In this document: positions 12,409 to 25,013 of the stretch, one piece after another
How the letters are laid out: every line of letters begins with the position of its first letter
Numbering within the stretch: position 1 is the stretch's first letter
Source: Antilocapra americana
Taxonomy: Eukaryota > Chordata > Mammalia > Artiodactyla > Antilocapridae
Assembly (NCBI GenBank): GCA_007570785.1
Contig: ML664183.1
Span: 16,871,412-16,935,411 of the forward strand
DNA: 64,000 bases
Reading direction: 5' to 3'
Notes under the pieces: generated by a model
Told to the model about the DNA's origin: nothing
What the model saw: only the letters and a program-made list of their open reading frames with translations
Database searches by the model: none
Position numbers and translations under genes: made by a program

Positions 12409-15400
12409 AAAAATCTAAAATGAAACAGTGTACAAACAATGTGTGGAAAAAATTCATACTCAATATTTTAATGTAATTTAAAACAGATTTAACCTTATTT
12501 AAAACTTATAAAATCATACCCACCAGGTGAACTCTTCTTTAAAGAGAAATTCAATTTTTAGAAATATTACTATAGTTGTCTAACTTTGTCCTTATTTACA
12601 TACACAAAAGTATTCAAACACTTTTAAGTTAGATTCACTGTCCACAGCTGAAGTGATGACTAAGCTGAAGTGATAAGTAAGTGTGTAACAACTTAAAATA
12701 TGATACATAGTCTTTTTTCCCCACACTACATACAGACTAAGAATAATTTTTTGCTGGAAGGTACTGCCATAGTATCCTAATCTGCCAAAACGACCAAGTA
12801 CACACCTAATACCCTGAAGATGTCCACTCATCTCTGAATGCAAACTGTTGCAAATGAAGTGAATCTGCCTTAACTATACGGAACTAAATTAAAACTTTCC
12901 ATACGAAATTAATTCACTAAGTTATGTTTATCCTTCTTAATCAGTATTTTTCCAAGTCTTTTTAATTCCAATGCAAATTATTTTAAAAGAACCAAACTGC
13001 TAATAGCTTTTCTGTAGCCAATGAAAAAATTCCAAAAATTAGGGAATACCAGGTGAATAGTCAAATCCAATATACTAACCTCACCTTTCCTGACAAAAAT
13101 ATTTTACATTAATAAGTGCATATATATAGTCTATGCTTTGAGAATACCAAAATACTTTTCACCACCTAGCAAAATATGCATGTGGAAGTAATACGGCCTA
13201 TATGAAAGAATTAAGGTCATTAGTTTAGGGTTGTTCAGCCTAACATTGATATTTCTGACAGCAATTGTGTTAATTTTAGAGTTACCAATTAGAAAGCAAT
13301 TGTAAAACTGAATATTTACTGAAATAATTTCTGACCCCAATCTCACAGTCTGATACATCCCAAGTCATTATCCTTAGAATAAACCCTAATACTTTTTCTT
13401 AGTGAAATCAGACCACAAAAGAATACTGACTTTACTTAAAATCATGTTTGTCTAACAGAAAAGAGAGGAGAAAAGAGTGACAGTTCTATGAAATACAAAC
13501 AGAACTTCGGAACAAAGAGTGTCTACAGGGAAAAAAGTATACCAAATACATTTCTTTCATTATCACTAACTTCTTATAGTACAGCCAAGGCCTAACATTT
13601 CAAGTAAGTGAAAAATTGTCATAAACATGCAAACTTCTAAATTTCTTTTTACAAACTCCAATTTCACACAATACAATATTAATATAAAAAAATTTCCTAC
13701 GCTGCTGTCTTACTAGAAAGGTTGAGGTAAAAATTTAAAAATAGAATGTCTGAGAGTGATTTAACGTAGAAATTTTGTGAACTGATTTTCCCATAATAAA
13801 TACTCTTACATTAAAAGTCACTAAAGTGATTACTTAAGTGGCTTAAAAATTATTAAAAAGTATTAAGCTATCACCACATGAACAAATAGCAAATGGGGCA
13901 AATCTCAAAATGAGGACATCTGAAAATCAGACTTCCAAAAAGTATTTTGTGACATTAAGAGGTCTGTATTTTTTTTTCGTGGTTTATGGAAAAAAGCAGA
14001 TACTATACTGTATCACACAAGAATTAAAATATCACCAGCTACCTTCGATGTTGTTAAAATTCTAAAAGGTAATACATACAAATGCATCTTTCTCTACTAT
14101 CTCTCTAAAACTATATTTAAAATTAACGTGGTTATGTCTCATCATATTTTATATTTACTATTTCTTTAGTGTATCATAAGCAGTGTTAAATCTGCACTGA
14201 TGACTATACTATAGTGCAAACTTTTACAATGAACAGCAATAAATTCCTTTTTCCTTATATTAAGAGTTACATAAACCGTAAATTTCTCAGATGTGCTTTA
14301 TTCTTTAAGAGATTTTATCAAAATGAAGTTTGTAGATTATCCTGTAACAATTAGGTGGCCCAGTCATTTTGCACAGGAAAGAAATACAACTTAACTGATA
14401 TAAAAAGTGTAAAATAAAAACTCTTGAGTAGAATCTTTTTTAAAAAAATCTTCACTATACAGTCATTTCAGTAATCACTAATCTTAAAAGATAAGAGCTA
14501 ACTTCAACAGTCACTATACTCTCTACGAACTAAAAAGTTTTCTCTATTAAGTTTATTTGAAAAGATGCAAACTTATCCAACAATTAAAATTCAATAGAAG
14601 ACTAAAGTGTTCATGAAATCTAAAGACAATGAATTTTTTATATTCTCAGGTTCAGTACTACTTTCCAGACTAATATTAAGGATAAACCCCCACCAACAAA
14701 TTATTTTTAGAATAATTCAATTTTGCAAAAAAAAAAACAAAAAAACACCATAGTCCTCAATTTTCCTTTAAGGAAATCACTTCATTACTGACTTTTATGA
14801 AATTACTCCAATCACTACTTTAATTTAAGAACTTAACTTTGAGAAGGCTAACTGCTGAAACAGATACTACAACTTGCCAGAGAAAAAGCCTTCAATGGCC
14901 ATTTTAATTTTTCCCCCAACACAATAAACACAAAACACTGAAGTGAAATGAAGCAAACCAAAGTACCTTGGTGTATCAAAATTATTGGAAGTGCAACTAT
15001 CAAAAAGGCAAACCCTTTACTAACTTTCCTAACATGATTTTTTTTCATATCAACATTTGGCTCAATAAAACCACAACTCTAGAAATTAAGTGTTACTAGT
15101 CATTTGATGCAAAATATGATAATGCTTTCTATGCATACCATAACTAAAAGGACAGTTTTAGACAAAGCTGTAAGTCACACAAATTTCACACACAGAGGCG
15201 CACACCCTGAAATCAAAGGAGAAATGGCTAATCACCGCATTGCTCATATATAAAAACCTGGTAGAATAATGATAGTCTTACAATTCTGATAACTTTAAAT
15301 CAAATGGGTAAAGCAAAAATAGCATAAACATAACTCTGAATACTAAAAGCAATCTGCCCAACAGCATTCTACAAAGTTTTTTGAATGGAGATTTACTTTA

Positions 15401-17331
15401 AAAAGTTAAACATTTAATTAATTTGGTCCTATACATCTAGATGACTGTCAAGTCACACAAACAGACTACTTCTGAAATAGGTTACAAATCAGAAGAACCA
15501 AGTAAGTAATTTTTCATGATTACCTTCTGGGCAAACAGGTCAAGTTCAGCTTTAGTACTTTTTCAGTTAATGCTACTCCAAAATATCCAAATATTCTTTT
15601 TAAATATTATTTTTAAACTTAACAGAAAAGTTGTGTGTGTGATAAAGCTACTGCTTCAGTAACTTTTATCTTCACTTCATATCAAAAACTTGGGCAAAAT
15701 CAGCTGCAAATTCTATGTATGTATGTATGTGCAGATACACAATCCAAAGGAATAAAACCTCTTCATATACGTAACATTTTTCTTCAAAAATATCTTCCCC
15801 ACAGTTTTTAGCCGGACATACACTTTAGTGTCACTCTACTATTAGGCAAAATGTTTAGTGATACTTGCTAAGAAACCACTTTTTTTTTTTTTTTAGTATA
15901 CTCTAGTAACACCTACACAACTGCTTAGTTTTAACTATTGTCCATTGCTACAATTCACATCACCAAATTTTTTATCTTAATAGAAACCTTAATAAAATGC
16001 TTCAGTCACCTCAGACCAATAACTTAATCCTATTTTTCATGCCTTATATACTGGCCTACCAGTGACTCTCAATTCCTAACGTATTTCCTATTCTGCAAAA
16101 AAGGAGGGCTCTATCCCCCATCCTTGATCAAAATTTGTTCATTATACCTGAAACTGCAAAGATTCATGCCTTTCAATAACCACTATCTTCTAAAATACAA
16201 AAGCCTAACTTTCAGACAGCCAATTGTACCCCACTGAAATTCTTGGGTTTGTCTTATTCAACAAGCTGACTCAGTAAATTTAATACACCATATGAAAAAA
16301 GCGAACACACCTACAATCCAAAGATCGAGTAATCCACTCTTGCCAGCATTTCTGGTTATCAGCTGGTAAATTATACTTGATGTTCTACACATGTCAGAGT
16401 AAAATTAACGGATACCCAAAGGTGTCACAGGACCTGAAACCTAAATAAAGTTGAGTATTAATTCAAGTATCACAATCAATACTTAAATTTCAAGTGAAAC
16501 TGAAGTTTAATCTCTGCAATCACCATTTGCTACACACAATACCCTTGAACCTACATAACATTATTATCTGAGATCAAAAACCACACTATCTCCATTCTAA
16601 CGTGTCAGAAGAGCATTGAATCTACAATGCTACTAAACTGTAAATTTCATGTCCTATCCTCCATCATCTCAGAGACAAAAAGAAAAAAGCAAATTTAACA
16701 AAATCTAATGAGAGCGTCTTTGAAAAGTATCATGGTACTATTGATTTCAAACTGCAAAACTTCTAAACGCGGTTCAAAGTTGTAATTAACTTAGTTTTAA
16801 CACATAAACCTAGTTTTGCCTTCAAATGAGCACCATATATGCTAAAATGAGTCTCTCTAAAGTTATGCAAATCAGTTCACAACTCACATTTTAAAAGAAT
16901 CTATCAATGCAACCCAGGAAACTAAAAACAATCACTGCAAGATTCTGATGCAATAAGCCGTACGTGCAACACTAATTTTCCTTTTAATCTGATCTATACC
17001 CTTGATCTAGGGCCTAAAGCCAAGATTTAATCGAAATATGCTCAAGCTCAAAGCATCTACTTTTCTGTTCATTTAGAAGACCGGATTACCGAGCTCACTA
17101 ATCCACTAACAGTGTACTGGATTCTGCGGACAATAGCCCTTAGAAAGAGACCCATCGGTGCCTTGACACTTGCAACCAGGCTAGAGTTCCGTCTAGCCGA
17201 ACACACCCTAGGCTGAATGCATTCAAAAGAGACACAAAATATACATCTAGAAATCCGACCGGGGTTAAACGTTACAGTCAGTCACCCACACTATGGACAT
17301 TTTTTCGCATCCGTCTATTCCCACGTTATCA

Positions 17332-18150
<819 letters not shown>

Positions 18151-18242
18151 TCACAGGCGCTGAGAGGGGCTCTGGGCTGCGGCCGCCGCCGTCTCTCATC
18201 TCCTTCGCCTGAGCCCGGCCTCGCCTCGCAGCGGCTCAACTC

Positions 18243-18350
18243 TCAAACTTCCATCATGGCTGCAGCTTCCGAGAGGAGAGATCTGAGCGCAGCCGCGTCC
18301 CGGCGCCCGAGCGCGTATCCTGCCGCAGTGCACAAAGAGTCCCGCCACAT
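18243..18350 (-). CDS. Upstream ORF in the PTEN 5'UTR (35 codons)
   Basis: On the minus strand an ATG at 18350 opens a 35-codon frame, beginning MWRDSLCTAAGYALG and ending in AAAMMEV, before a TGA at 18245-18243. The context of the first ATG is GGTGATGT (G at -3, T at +4, moderate). Two further ATGs near the end share the same frame and stop. It lies about 780-890 nt upstream of the canonical PTEN ATG and out of frame with it, inside the DNA homologous to the human PTEN leader. It is likely a translational control element rather than a functional protein. I have no expression evidence. Confidence 0.55.
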   Translation of the reverse strand: MWRDSLCTAAGYALGRRDAAALRSLLSEAAAMMEV

Positions 18351-18553
18351 CACCGCCCGCCGGCCTGCCCGCCCCCTCCGCCGCCGCCGCCGCGCCGGGA
18401 GTCCGGGCGCCTCGGGAGCCCGGGGGGGGGAGGAGGGGGGCGTACCCGAGCGCGCCAGGGGAAGGGAGGGCAGGGCAGGGCAGAGGCTGTGGGGAGGCGG
18501 CAGAAGGTGCGGCTCCGGGTGCAGGCGCCGAGTCCCCAACCTGCAGGCGCACT

Positions 18554-18597
18554 GAGCATGCCCAGTATGACTGCCCAGTGCTAGATCGGGCTTGTTG
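18554..18597. promoter_or_regulatory. p53 response element in the PTEN/KLLIN promoter
   Basis: Two RRRCWWGYYY half-sites are seen on the plus strand. GAGCATGCCC at 18554-18563 is a perfect match; GGGCTTGTTG at 18588-18597 fits 9 of 10 positions. They correspond in place and sequence to the p53 element described in the human PTEN promoter about 1.1-1.2 kb upstream of the ATG (here 1.09-1.14 kb). The spacer is 24 bp here; I recall 14 bp in human. Binding by p53 is inferred from the motif and the synteny only. Confidence 0.6.
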
Positions 18598-19499
18598 CGA
18601 GGCGCCCGCCTGTAACTGCACTTGCCGCGGCTTCTTCTGCAGCAACGCAGGGTGGGGGGAACGAGCTGAGCCACGGCCGGTGCCCAGCCGGAGGCAGGGT
18701 AAACTACTGCGAAGGTGGGCTGGCGGGGGGGAGGAGGGAGGGAAGGGGAGCGGTGAAGGTTGAAGCAGGTTTGTCCGTCTGTATCACTGACTTGAGCGTG
18801 AGGCTACCTGCGCACAGGTGGAAAAGACCAGGTGACCGCGCAGGTCGGGGTTCAGGGAAACGCAGGGACGGCCCGTGCCGCGAGGACACCCCTCCCCCAA
18901 CCCCCAGATTTTCCCCTGCACGGCCTGCAGCCTCCTTGTGCTTTTGCACCGGTGTCGGATCCTAAGCGTTCGCGGGGATTTGACTGCAGGAGCCTTCGCC
19001 GAGAAATCCCACCTCTACCCACCCCCGCCCGTGTCCTCAAGGTGTCAGTCTTAGTACAAAGAACAACCCCCCATTGTGTCTCCTCCAGTGTGTATCACCT
19101 CTCCCCGCTCCCTTTCACCGCCGCACCTCCCGCTCCCAGGGCTACTCGATTCATTTGCCCTAAAAATGAAAGCTCCTAGCAGAGCGCGCTGAGTGTGAGC
19201 ACATCGCCCCTGAATTTCTAGATCCCCAAAGGCAACTGCCCAGGTGGGCTGAAAGCGGATCCCCGAAGATGGAATGCACTCTGCAGCCCCTGCATTCCCC
19301 CCGGAGAGCCGAGAATTTCTCCCCGCGGGGTTCACCGCTTCCAATTCAAGCTCGATCCTTAGAGGCTCCTCGACCCGCCCCTTTTGGACCGCCGTGAAAA
19401 CCTCGCTGGGTGAATCGCCCCGGAGCCGGGTTCCACGCTCCGCCTAGCTGGGGAGCGCGCGCCGCAGACCCCAGTTGCAGCGCGAGAGGGCGAAGTACG

Positions 19500-19950
19500 T
19501 GATTGTAGGAAGCTGCAGCCCCCGTGAGTGGGCGGAGCCGAGGAGGGTTCAAAAGGAGGTGGAGGGATCCGCGGGCCACAGTCGGAACTACTTTCAGGAG
19601 GAGGTCACGTGTACTTCCAGTTGGGGAACTTTCCAAATTCCCACTCCCATTTGATAGCTTAGAGGCAAGTGCTTCGCTTCCTTTGCCCAGCGTGCTCCCG
19701 CCCTGTACGGGCAGCGGGACCCCAGCGCCTCCCGGGTCTCGGTGGAAGAACAGGCTCAGACGAGCCTCCCACTGGAGCGCTGTCGGGGCTGGCGCCGGAG
19801 GAGCTGGTTACACAAGCACCCACATCCAAGCACGTGCCCCCGCCTTCCCTCACCTTGGCTGCTGCCGCTGATTCTTACAGATCTCGGAGCGAGGGTTCCC
19901 AAGCTGGTCTCACCCTTTGCCCGCTACCCACAGAGCAAGCTAGAGGACCG
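19500..19950 (+). pseudogene. KLLIN: KLLIN-homologous region with a disrupted reading frame
   Basis: Human KLLIN (killin) is a p53-induced, DNA-binding nuclear protein of 178 residues, divergent from PTEN. Here peptide segments similar to it appear in order but in different frames: GRKLQP in one frame (about 19504-19521), stopped by TGA at 19525; GGFKRRWRDPRATVGTTFRR through GELSKFPLP in a second (about 19540-19649); TSLPLERCRGW, SWLHKHPHPSTCPRLP and RVPKLVSPFARYPQSK in a third (to 19939). Against the human protein as I remember it, this needs about +1, -8 and -1 nt changes. The second frame has a TAG at 19506 and no ATG before the homologous part. An intact killin is therefore not encoded here, although a transcript could still exist. 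Confidence 0.7.
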
Positions 19951-20049
19951 AAACCTGAGACTCCGAGCTCTGGAATCACTAGCTCTGCCTTCCCAACGGT
20001 GGGAGAAGGGGCTAGATTTCAGGGGTCTAGCGCATCTTTCTCGCTAGCG

Positions 20050-23000
20050 CCCTGCCCCTTGGGGCGTAACTTTCCTGGTGCTGCACTCGCGGGGCAAAAG
20101 GGTATCTCCTGCAGCAGCCAGCTGCGTGAATTCAACGACGTTGCGACAAACTTTCAGTCAATACTTTAGAGCTGATGAGCGGGCCCCACCTACTGTACTC
20201 AGCCAAGTGACTTATCTGGTCGGAGAACCTAGTCCATGGCCTTCAGCCCAGAACAAACTTGTCAAGTCTGCTTACAGTTTGGATTGGTTGACCTAAACCG
20301 CGAAAGAGCTGGTTTAGAAATGCTGAGAACTGGAGTGCATTTACCCCAACATCGATCAGCCTGTAAAGTGAGTTGTCCACCGTCTGCTTGGAGAGAGAGA
20401 GGGCATCAATACCAACCTAGGAATTCTTTCTTTCCCCTGGGAAGCAAAACTCATGGAGAATTTGAGTCCAAAAGAATTTAAGTCGTTTTTTTAGATCTTG
20501 AGAATGGGATCAGTTTGCATGTGTACTGCAGTAATTGTGAATATACGGCTAGGGAAGGTCTAAAGAGAATTTATTCAGTGTGTGAGAAAATGATACATGA
20601 GCACATCATAGTTGCAAGCAGCCCCTGAAGACTAGAAACCTCAAGAGAGCTTGCCTAGATGCCACAGACCATTACCTAACTGCAGCACTACTAATTAAAC
20701 CAGGGATATTTACACTGCTCTTAAGAGATCTCTGAGGCTTCATGAAACTTTGAATTTATATGCAACATCCTTTTAAGATAGCCCTACAGGAGTTGGCCAC
20801 CTGCTGAATCTTCAGTGTTGATATTTATTGAAGCCTGGTTTTGTGCATGGTCCTGGTCAGCTTGGGGGAAGGAGGGGCCACAAGTGAAAAAAGACATGGA
20901 GAGCAACCTAGGAAGAACAGGAGAAAGGCCTCCATTTGGTTTCCAAATATGAAAGCCCTGTCCACACAGCCTAATGTAAGCCAGAGATTTCTCTATTTGA
21001 TAAATAAAAATAAGAAGTCCCTGATTTTTAGATGTTCCACTAGATTGCATGGCAAGATCCTGAGAGTGGCGTTCAATTGATTATCAACTACTGCTTGGTG
21101 GGGAAAGGGAAAATGAAGATAAAGTTAAATGAAGGCAAGTGATTACAGAGGGGTACAGTGTCCCATGTTTGTTTTTCCAGTTTCTGGTCTTGTCTCCAGA
21201 GTTCCGGTTATTAGCACTGCTTTTCCTTACCCACTCCCCATGTGAAGATGAGTCTCACAGCATCTGAGAAGTCCTGAAATCCACTCCCTGGGAAGAAAGT
21301 GGATTCAGTCCTGCCCTGTTGGGTGTTAGGTTTGAGGAGAGAATCCTTTTCCTTGCTATGGCACAGAGCTCTTCTGGAGCAGAGAAGGGTGTACATCACC
21401 AACACTAATGTGCTGGAATATGAGATTGGCCCACAAGTACTTCTATCATCTTCATGGTGAGTTAAAGGACCACCAATGTTGGCAGATATTTGACCAACCT
21501 GACGGCAATATCAGGCGGTTATTAGAAGCTGCTGGGTAAAATTTTCTTACTTTTCCCAGTGTGAAGTGGGTTCCTGGAGGAAATCCTTTTTGTTGTTGTT
21601 TGTTTTTCTTCACTCTGTCCTGCTACCCCTAGAGATCTCCTTACCCAGGTGGTAGAGCTGAAACCTCTAAATTGCTGACCCTATCTAATATACAGAATAT
21701 TTTTTTTCAAGTTCAATTGCCAAGTATCTCTTTGGCTGTACAGGTATTACAATACATTGGTTTCTAAACACTTCAGTTCTCTTACCTGACTGGATTCAGA
21801 TTGCCCTGGGAGAAACAGAAGCTTGTAACAAAAGGAGATTTATATAAAGCTTCAGGGAAAGTAACCATATAGAATAATTAGTGAACATGATAAACTAGCT
21901 TTAATTATAGTTTCTAACAGCTGATTCCGAAACTGCATCCAGAGAATATCTGAAGAAAGTTCCTTTCTTATTTTCTTTGATAAGTGAAATGACCAGCAAC
22001 TTGATGGGGATGATATAAATAGTTGATGTGCTCTTTGTAGGTCCTGCTGCTAAAATGTCTTTTGTTGAACACTGATTGCTATAGTGCCTTTCTCGTCTCC
22101 CACACAGTGACCTTTCAAATAGAGATCTAAATCAATGGCTTTAATTTTTAAGCAATCTTCTCTATTTTTATCTGCTTAACCACTGTTTTCTAACTAATAC
22201 AGACTAAAACATATACAATAATTATAGATTTTCATTTAAACCATCCCATTCTTCCAACGGTCTGAAAACTTTTCCTTTATTTCATTTATCCTAATTACAA
22301 ATATTCCTGTTGTTTTAAATAAAGATATTTTGCTTACCACATTTCTCCAGAAGGTATCAGTATGGATCATACAAGCAACCACATCCTAAAAGAGAATTCT
22401 CCACTATCTCTACAAGTTCTTCATGCCCTCGTCTCCTGGAGCTATTTCAGATGGCACTTGTGTCTCTTTCACCTCAGAAGAGAGATGTGCTGTATGAAAT
22501 TATCACTCTCAGAGAAATAAGGGTTGGGCTGGGTGCTTCTAGGAGAACTATAGGGGAGACTAGGCACTCACTATGTCCAAGTAGCATTTAGAAATTGTGA
22601 CTTGGACTAGAGAGAGATAGAAAGGAAAGACCTAACATCACAAGACAGCTTTGATTGTTTTAGTCTCTTCATCTAACATCGGCTATGGGACATTCCATGT
22701 TGGTGCCCTTAATACTAACACTAGTGCTATGGAATACATTTTTTGTCTTTCAGCTCTTCCAGTAATAGAAAAAGACAATAACTTTTATGTTACCAGTAGA
22801 TATTTGGGCATTTACCAAGTCCTTCACAGAGCAGCCCTCATTTGTCTAGGTGTAGGAGGGACACTGAGAAGGAGTCAAGGTTAACTATTACCTCACTCCT
22901 ACAAATCTTTCCCTTCAGAACATCCTTCTGGCTTCTGAGGTGTCACTTTTTCTGATAATAAAGTAACAGGAAACCTTTTTGAAGGAGAAAATGCATGGTT

Positions 23001-23251
23001 AAAACTCTATTTAAAGAATAGGTCTTAACTCCATTCAGTAATGACTCAATAAACAAATATGTGGAAGTCTTTTCTGTGCCAGTACTAATCATGCTAAGCT
23101 CTGTGGACACCACAATGACTATGGTATATAGGGTCCAGCCTTTATGGGATTTAGTCTCCTTGAAAATTTGGCTTCTTTGTCTGACATTGTTGCAACCTCT
23201 TTATAGTCTAGGAGTAAAGTTAAAGCTGTAGAAAATACCCTAACATTTGAT
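20050..23251. other. Unique intergenic DNA upstream of PTEN
   Basis: From the right edge of the CpG-rich zone to the first recognisable ancient repeat I see no gene, exon or repeat I can name. The open frames here (for example 20841-21080 and 22651-22884) have no recognisable protein similarity and no splice context, and are taken as chance. A weak MIR- or L2-like stretch may lie near 23035-23110. Confidence 0.6.
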
Positions 23252-23802
23252 AACTGTTTCAACTATCTATTGCTGCATAACAAACCACCATAAACTTGGT
23301 GACTTAAAAGAACCACCACCATTTGTTTTCTTACAATTTTGCAATTTGGGAAGGTCATAGCCAGACCGTTTTTCAGCTCCCCCTTGATGTCAGCTGGGTC
23401 AGACATGTGGTTACATGCAGCTATGAGTCTAGCTAGAGCTGGAATGTCTCTGTCTCTGACATTCCCCACACGTCTGGCACCTCAGCTGGAGCACCTAAAA
23501 TGTCTGTCCCCCTACACACACACACTTCTCTTCATGTGACTGCTCATCATTCTGAGGTCCAGCCCAAGCATCTCTGCACAGTAACTGAATCTCACGCAGA
23601 AGAAAGCAGAGGCTTCAAGGCCTCTCAAAGCCATTGTTCAGAAGACCCAGAATATCCCTTTCACTGTATTCTCTCAGCCAAAGCGAGTCACATGGCCAGC
23701 CCAGATCCAAGGGGAGAGGAGTCTCCACTTCTTAATGGAAGGAGTGGCTGGGATGGTTGGAATTATGGGCAGTCATATTTGGAAACACTCTACCATAATC
23801 CA
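23252..23802 (+). mobile_element. Ancient mammalian-wide interspersed repeat, probably LTR-type
   Basis: The left end, CTATCTATTGCTGCATAACA then AACCACCATAAACTTGG and GACTTAAAAG, and the right part with CAAGGGGAGAGGAG and a CTACCATAATCC end match a common ancient mammalian repeat that I recognise by its start but cannot name with certainty (LTR or DNA transposon). The frames here (23339-23539, 23500-23895) have no gene support. Confidence 0.5.
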
Positions 23803-25013
23803 TCCTTTGGCCCCAAGAGTTCACACATATACTCCCACACACAGACATGCAAAAGACACTTACTTCCTCCCTCCAGATTATCATCTAACATCTAGGATCT
23901 AGTAATAATACACCAGACCCAGATGGGAATGAGGCATTTCAGATGCTGCTCCTCTTCATGAGGAGATCCATGAACTAATAAGACAAGTTACGATACACGA
24001 CATACCATGCTGAACCAGGGACAGGATACATGCGATAGACACTTCTGTTCAAAAGCGGGGAAATGGAAGGCACACAGCAGTCACCGACCTGTAGCAATTC
24101 TGAAAGTCAGCCAGGTACTGTCATCCTGACTCTGAGCATCTAGTTCTCCACTAGAACCTGGTTTTTCTCCCTAGAGTAGTTTCCTAATCCACTGTTCTTG
24201 GCTCCCTGCTCTGGGGTCTAGTTGACCTCTGAGTCAATCTTCCTTTTTCATGAGAAACTGTCTGCCTTTACAGTTGAATAATTCCCTCAGCCTGCATCTC
24301 GCCCATAGAAAGTTGGAAACCAAGGAGGCTTTTTTTTTCCACTTTGAACAGTCTCCTGCCTCTTTGGTCCAAGCTTCTGGTGCTTTTACCAATGAAATTC
24401 TCTTTAAAACTGTGTGGGTTTTCTATGATTCTAACTGGAGTTCACTCCTTGACCACAAAGCAACATCTACAATTCTTTCAAAAACAAACTTCTCTCTACG
24501 TTGGGCCTTGTCTAGGTGGCTGTGGTTGGACCACCCTTAAGATTTTTAGAAGCCCTTTTTGTCTAGATGTGAGGATCTTTCAAGCAGGTCTTACATTTTT
24601 TAGAGGTCTTAACAGAGTTTTGATTAAATCTTTTCCTTGAGGTCATATTTTATTGGCAGTCCCTGAGGCCATTTCTTGAGACATTTTGCTGACTGTAAAG
24701 ACTCTTCTAGGCCCTGTATATTTCTTCTACAATCTGCTTAAAAACTGAATAGTTCTTGTTAAAAAAAAAAAAAAAGCACACATTTCTCTTTTGCGATACA
24801 TCATAGATCACTAAAAGAAGCCAACTGATACCTTAAACATTCATATTGAAAATCTCCTTTGCTGGGTCTATAAGTTCGTTAGGTACATTTTCTGTGTTTT
24901 ACTGCACACTAAGTGCAAATGTTGCCAAACATTTTCCACTACATAACACCACTTAGCTAGCCTCTAATAGCAATTTCCTCATTACACTTATAGCCTCCAT
25001 TGAGAGCTCTCAA

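Noticed and set aside
23339..23895. Two plus-strand frames near 23.5 kb
   Set aside because: They fall in an ancient interspersed repeat and have no gene context.
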